Shown here: one piece after another, positions 6,905-9,507 of the stretch | Layout of the letters: every line of letters begins with the position of its first letter | How positions within the stretch are numbered: position 1 is the stretch's first letter | DNA from: Burkholderiales bacterium | Lineage (GTDB): Bacteria > Pseudomonadota > Gammaproteobacteria > Burkholderiales > Ga0077523 | Length of the DNA stretch: 9,507 nucleotides | Assembly (NCBI GenBank): GCA_025459035.1 | Contig: JALORJ010000071.1 | Location: forward strand, 1 to 9,507 | Reading direction: 5' to 3' | Notes under the pieces: model-generated | Database searches by the model: none | The model's input: only the letters and a program-made list of their open reading frames with translations | Told to the model about the DNA's origin: nothing | Position numbers and translations under genes: made by a program

Positions 6905-7672
6905 TCACTTCGCGGTCATGCGGATCGCGCCGTCGAGGCGGATCGTCTCACCGTTGAGCATGACGTTCTCGACGATGTGCAGCACCAGCTGCGCGAACTC
7001 GTCGGGCTTGCCGAGCCGCGGCGGGAACGGCACCTGCGCGCCGAGCGAGGCCTGCGCCTCGGGCGGCAGCCCCGCCATCATCGGGGTCTCGAACAGCCCG
7101 GGCGCGATGGTCACGCAGCGGATGCCGAAGCGCGCCAGCTCGCGCGCGATCGGGAGCGTCATGCCGACGACGCCGGCCTTCGACGCCGCGTAGGCAGGCT
7201 GGCCGATCTGGCCGTCGAACGCCGCCACCGACGCGGTGTTGACGATCACGCCGCGCTCGCCGGCCGCGTTCGGCGCGCCCTTCGCGATGGCTTCGGCGGC
7301 GAGCCGCGTCATGTTGAAGGTGCCGACCAGATTGATGCCGACGATCTTCTCGAAGCTCGCGAGCGGATGCGGGCCGTCCTTGCCCAGCACCTTCGCGGGC
7401 ACGCCGACGCCGGCGCAGTTGACCAGGCCGTGCAAGCCGCCGAAGGCGTCGAGCGCGGCGGCCACGCTCGCGTGCGCGTGTTCTTCCGAGGTGACATCGC
7501 AGAACGCGAAGCGGGTGGCGGCGCCGAGCGATGCGGCCAGGGCTTCGCCCGCGTCGCGGTTGACGTCGGCGATCACGGCACGGCCGCCGCCGGCGACGAG
7601 GCGCTCGACGGTCGCCCGTCCCAGACCCGAACTGCCGCCGGTCACGATGAACACACTGCCGTCGATCTGCAT
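6905..7672 (-). CDS. SDR-family 3-hydroxyacyl-CoA dehydrogenase type II (HSD10-like)
   Basis: A 255-residue short-chain dehydrogenase that by close resemblance to 17-beta-HSD type 10 oxidises 3-hydroxyacyl-CoA, or 2-methyl-3-hydroxybutyryl-CoA in isoleucine breakdown, with NAD. It shows the cofactor motif TGGSSGLG (11-18), D36 at the end of the second strand (favouring NAD over NADP), NCAG (85-88) and N114. The catalytic S148 lies in NTASVAAFDGQIGQPAYAAS, with Y161 and K165 in YAASK. The signature end follows: IAPGLFETPMM (189-199), QVPFPPRLG (213-221) and LNGETIRLDGAIRM (239-252). Those last blocks are specific to the HSD10 group. The ATG at 7672 has GAGG five bases upstream and begins at the first strand; the 47 residues upstream in frame are not homologous. 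It lies between rsmE and argA on the same strand without an obvious pathway link. The exact physiological substrate is not decidable. Confidence 0.94.
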   Translation of the reverse strand: MQIDGSVFIVTGGSSGLGRATVERLVAGGGRAVIADVNRDAGEALAASLGAATRFAFCDVTSEEHAHASVAAALDAFGGLHGLVNCAGVGVPAKVLGKDGPHPLASFEKIVGINLVGTFNMTRLAAEAIAKGAPNAAGERGVIVNTASVAAFDGQIGQPAYAASKAGVVGMTLPIARELARFGIRCVTIAPGLFETPMMAGLPPEAQASLGAQVPFPPRLGKPDEFAQLVLHIVENVMLNGETIRLDGAIRMTAK

Positions 7673-7677
7673 GGGGG

Positions 7678-7681
7678 CCTC
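7678..7681 (-). promoter_or_regulatory. Ribosome binding site of the SDR gene
   Basis: GAGG on the minus strand, five bases before the ATG at 7672. It supports that start against the upstream in-frame ATG at 7813, which would place the start inside the end of rsmE and across the hairpin. Confidence 0.5.
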
Positions 7682-7709
7682 GCGCGCGAGCGTCGTTGGG
7701 AAGCGTTCG

Positions 7710-7715
7710 AGTATG
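7710..7715 (-). promoter_or_regulatory. Possible -10 element for the SDR gene
   Basis: CATACT on the minus strand matches 4 of 6 bases of the -10 consensus and lies 37 bases before the SDR start, downstream of the rsmE hairpin. No good -35 is seen at 16-19 bases. If the hairpin separates the messages, the SDR-argA pair would need a promoter here. Weak evidence. Confidence 0.22.
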
Positions 7716-7749
7716 GACGACGCGTCGCGACCGGCGGAAGCGCCCGCGG

Positions 7750-7790
7750 TGCCTGGCGCCACCGGCACCGGTGTCGCCGTCCGCCAGGCA
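7750..7790 (-). terminator. Nested hairpin directly after the rsmE stop codon
   Basis: Perfect 9-base arms, TGCCTGGCG (7750-7758) and CGCCAGGCA (7782-7790), abut the rsmE TGA (7791-7793). Inside the 23-base loop lies a second perfect inverted repeat, CACCGG (7760-7765) and CCGGTG (7768-7773). The position fits a transcription end or a 3' stabilising structure for the rsmE message. No U-run follows on the minus strand, so a Rho-independent role is uncertain. It is too exact to be mere GC bias. Confidence 0.55.
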
Positions 7791-8609
7791 TCAGGCGGGC
7801 ATGTCCGCCCCACCGTCCAGATCGCCCCAGCGCGCCTGCAGCGCCGCGAGCGCGACCATCGCGGCGGTCTCGGTGCGCAGGATGCGCGGACCGAGCCGGA
7901 TCGCCACGAAGCCGCGGGCGGCGGCCGCTGCGGTCTCGTCGGCCGTGAAGCCGCCCTCCGGCCCGACCAGCAGCGTCACCCCGCCGGGCGGGCGCGCGAG
8001 CGTCGCCAGCGCTCGCGGCGCTCCCGGCGCGAGCATCAGGCGCAGCGTGCCGGCGGGGTCCGCCGGCAGCGCGGCCAGCCAGTCGCGCAGCGGGCGTGGC
8101 TCGGCCACCGGCGGCAGCGCCGTGCGACCGCTCTGCGCGGCGCTGGACGCGACCAGTGCGGCCCAGTGCTCGCGCCGCCGCTCGGCGCGGTCGCCTGCGA
8201 GCTTCACGACCGACCGCGCGGTCGCCACCGGTGTGATCGCGCTCGCGCCGAGCTCGACCGCCTTGGCGACGGTCCAGTCCATGCGGTCCCCCGACGAGAG
8301 CCCCTGCACCAGTTCGACGGCCAGCGGCGACTCGCGCGACACGGCGGCGAAGCGCCCGACGCGGGCCCGCACGCCGTTCTTCGACGCATGCACCAGCGTC
8401 GCCGAGAACTCGCCGCCCGCGCCGTCGAACAGCACGACGGCGTCGCCGACCGCGAGCCGCAGCACGCGCGTGGCGTGGTGCGCGATCGCCTCGGGCAGCG
8501 CGACCTCCGCGCCGGGCGCGAGGGGTCCGGCCACCGCGAATCGTGCCCCGGTCTTGACCGCGGTCGCGTCGGGGCCGCGGCTAGACTCGACGGCGTCTTC
8601 TCGGGTCAT
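7791..8609 (-). CDS. rsmE: 16S rRNA (uracil-1498-N3)-methyltransferase
   Basis: RsmE methylates N3 of U1498 in 16S rRNA using S-adenosylmethionine. The 272-residue product shows an N-terminal PUA-like RNA-binding region, FAVAGPLAPGAEVALPEAIAHHATRVLRL (24-52), with VVLFDGAGGEFSA (58-70). The SPOUT trefoil-knot domain contains KAVELGASAITPVATARS (116-133), LLVGPEGGFTADE (213-225) and the SAM-binding LGPRILRTETAAMVAL (239-254). The ATG at 8609 is the last usable start before the homology but leaves about 22 extra N-terminal residues relative to typical RsmE. It has no clear ribosome binding site, so the true start is uncertain. One normally conserved position, the glutamate of the family's EQ-G-R segment, appears as A158 in SSAAQSGR. 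The gene is divergent from the phosphatase gene starting at 8662. Confidence 0.93.
   Translation of the reverse strand: MTREDAVESSRGPDATAVKTGARFAVAGPLAPGAEVALPEAIAHHATRVLRLAVGDAVVLFDGAGGEFSATLVHASKNGVRARVGRFAAVSRESPLAVELVQGLSSGDRMDWTVAKAVELGASAITPVATARSVVKLAGDRAERRREHWAALVASSAAQSGRTALPPVAEPRPLRDWLAALPADPAGTLRLMLAPGAPRALATLARPPGGVTLLVGPEGGFTADETAAAAARGFVAIRLGPRILRTETAAMVALAALQARWGDLDGGADMPA
8582..8587 (+). promoter_or_regulatory. Possible -10 element for the inositol-monophosphatase-family gene
   Basis: TAGACT, within CGGCTAGACTCG, resembles -10 elements seen in betaproteobacteria and lies 74 bases before the ATG at 8662. A TTGACC at 8554-8559 would make a good -35, but the 22-base spacing is too long for a standard sigma70 promoter. 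The site lies inside the called 5' end of rsmE. Confidence 0.25.
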
Positions 8610-8646
8610 GGGCGGTGGTTTGGAGAACTCGGCAGGGCCGGCGGGC

Positions 8647-8653
8647 GAGGGGG
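8647..8653 (+). promoter_or_regulatory. Ribosome binding site of the inositol-monophosphatase-family gene
   Basis: GAGGGGG with 8 bases to the ATG at 8662. It decides this start over an in-frame ATG at 8608, which would overlap the rsmE start on the other strand and add 18 glycine/alanine-rich residues. Confidence 0.6.
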
Positions 8654-8661
8654 CGACCACG

Positions 8662-9501
8662 ATGTTCGCCGCGTCCGACCTGAACGCGATCGCGCGCGCG
8701 GTGCGTGCGGCGACCACCGCGGTCGGCCGCGACGTGGTGATGCCGAGTTACCAGAACGTGGCCCATTCGCGGAAGGCCGACGGCAGTCTCGTCACCACGG
8801 CCGACGCCGCCGCCCAGACCGCGCTGGTCACGCAGCTGCGCGCGATCGTCGACGCGCCGGTGCTGGGCGAGGAGATGTCGCGCGCGGAACAACAGTCGTG
8901 CTGGGAGGCGGGCGCCGCGGCGCTGTGGTGCGTCGACCCGATCGACGGCACGTCGAACTTCGTCCACGGCGTGCCGTACTTCGCGATCTCGGTCGCGCTG
9001 CTGGTCGACCACCGTCCGGTGGTGGGCGTCGTGCACGCCCCGGTGTCGGGCGAGATCTTCCACGCCGCGCGGGGGGGTGGGGCCTGGCTCGGGGACGACC
9101 GGCTGCCGCTGCGCGAAGCCCCGACCGAGCTGCGGCGCGCGATGGCGCAGGTCGACTTCAAGCGCGCGCCGCGCGCGCTGTCGCGCCGGCTCGTGGAAGC
9201 GCCGCCGTACGCGTTCCACCGCAACCTCGGTGCGGCCTCGCTGGAGTGGTGCTGGCTCGCGGCCGGTCGCTTCGACCTGTACGTGCACGGCGGGCAGAAG
9301 CTGTGGGATTTCGCCGCCGCAGTGCTGATCCTCGAGGAGGCGGGGGGCTGCGTGCGGGCGCTCGACGACTCGACCTTCTGGGGCGGCACGCCGTGGACCC
9401 GCTCGGTCCTGGCGGCGCGCGATCCGGTGCTGTTCGAGGCATGGCGGGCCTGGGTACGCGCGGCCCGCGACCCCGAAGACGGTCTCGACGGCCCGCGTTG
9501 A
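8662..9501 (+). CDS. Inositol monophosphatase family protein (substrate uncertain)
   Basis: A 279-residue Mg2+-dependent phosphatase of the inositol monophosphatase / fructose-1,6-bisphosphatase superfamily. It has RKADGSLVTTAD (37-48), the metal-binding LGEEM (68-72, E70/E71) and motif A WCVDPIDGTSNFVHG (89-103, with D92 and D95). It also has LGAASLEWCWLAAGRFDLYVH (189-209) and motif B KLWDFAAAVLILEEAGG (213-229, D216). All expected metal ligands are present, so the enzyme should be active. Family members act on inositol phosphates (SuhB), 3'-phosphoadenosine 5'-phosphate (CysQ) or histidinol phosphate (HisN), and the sequence alone does not separate these for me. The gene is complete, with its TGA six bases before the window end. 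It is divergent from rsmE with 52 bases between the start codons. A G7 tract at 9071-9077 encodes part of RGGGAW. Confidence 0.93.
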   Translation: MFAASDLNAIARAVRAATTAVGRDVVMPSYQNVAHSRKADGSLVTTADAAAQTALVTQLRAIVDAPVLGEEMSRAEQQSCWEAGAAALWCVDPIDGTSNFVHGVPYFAISVALLVDHRPVVGVVHAPVSGEIFHAARGGGAWLGDDRLPLREAPTELRRAMAQVDFKRAPRALSRRLVEAPPYAFHRNLGAASLEWCWLAAGRFDLYVHGGQKLWDFAAAVLILEEAGGCVRALDDSTFWGGTPWTRSVLAARDPVLFEAWRAWVRAARDPEDGLDGPR

Positions 9502-9507
9502 CCGGTT

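Noticed and set aside
5636..7948. Open plus-strand frame of 770 codons across argA and the SDR gene
   Set aside because: It runs through two genes with intact motifs and the intergenic gaps between them; its composition is that of an antisense shadow.
8554..8587. TTGACC plus TAGACT as a full sigma70 promoter for the phosphatase gene
   Set aside because: The 22-base spacing is too long for a normal promoter; only the -10-like element is kept, at low confidence.

Overview
The window is a compact, very GC-rich stretch (roughly 70% or more by eye) of what looks like a betaproteobacterial chromosome. The evidence is the gene set: a bifunctional AAK-GNAT ArgA, YggX, PPK1, CYTH-CHAD, RsmE and a type II 3-hydroxyacyl-CoA dehydrogenase. 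GC-saturated third codon positions create many long antisense shadow ORFs. The genus cannot be fixed from the sequence alone. I see no mobile element, CRISPR array, tRNA or rRNA, and no gene-free stretch longer than about 120 bases.

Left half, minus strand (4591 down to 23): a four-gene unit reading yggX, ppk1, CYTH-CHAD protein, sixA-like phosphatase. A reasonable sigma70-type promoter lies just upstream of yggX. The first two junctions are 4-base GTGA overlaps, in which the GTG start of the next gene shares bases with the TGA stop of the previous one; the third gap is 25 bases. The unit couples a polyphosphate-synthesising kinase to a protein whose two domains are both linked to polyphosphate or triphosphate (CYTH tunnel, CHAD helices) and to a phosphohistidine phosphatase, with an iron/oxidative-stress protein at the head. 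This polyphosphate module is the most coherent biological system in the window.

Middle (4645 to 5476, plus strand): a gene facing the other way, divergent from yggX and convergent with argA. It encodes the sensor portion of a LuxR-type regulator. One extra base around 4912-4914 breaks the reading frame, and the expected C-terminal DNA-binding domain is absent, so I call it a pseudogene or damaged gene.

Right half: argA (first step of arginine synthesis), a short-chain dehydrogenase of the HSD10 type (fatty acid/branched-chain degradation) and rsmE (16S rRNA m3U1498 methyltransferase) lie in tandem on the minus strand. A strong nested hairpin sits directly after the rsmE stop. Divergent from rsmE, on the plus strand, is an inositol-monophosphatase-family gene that ends six bases before the window ends.

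Apart from the polyphosphate operon and the broken regulator these are ordinary housekeeping genes, and I see no sign of a wholly new system.
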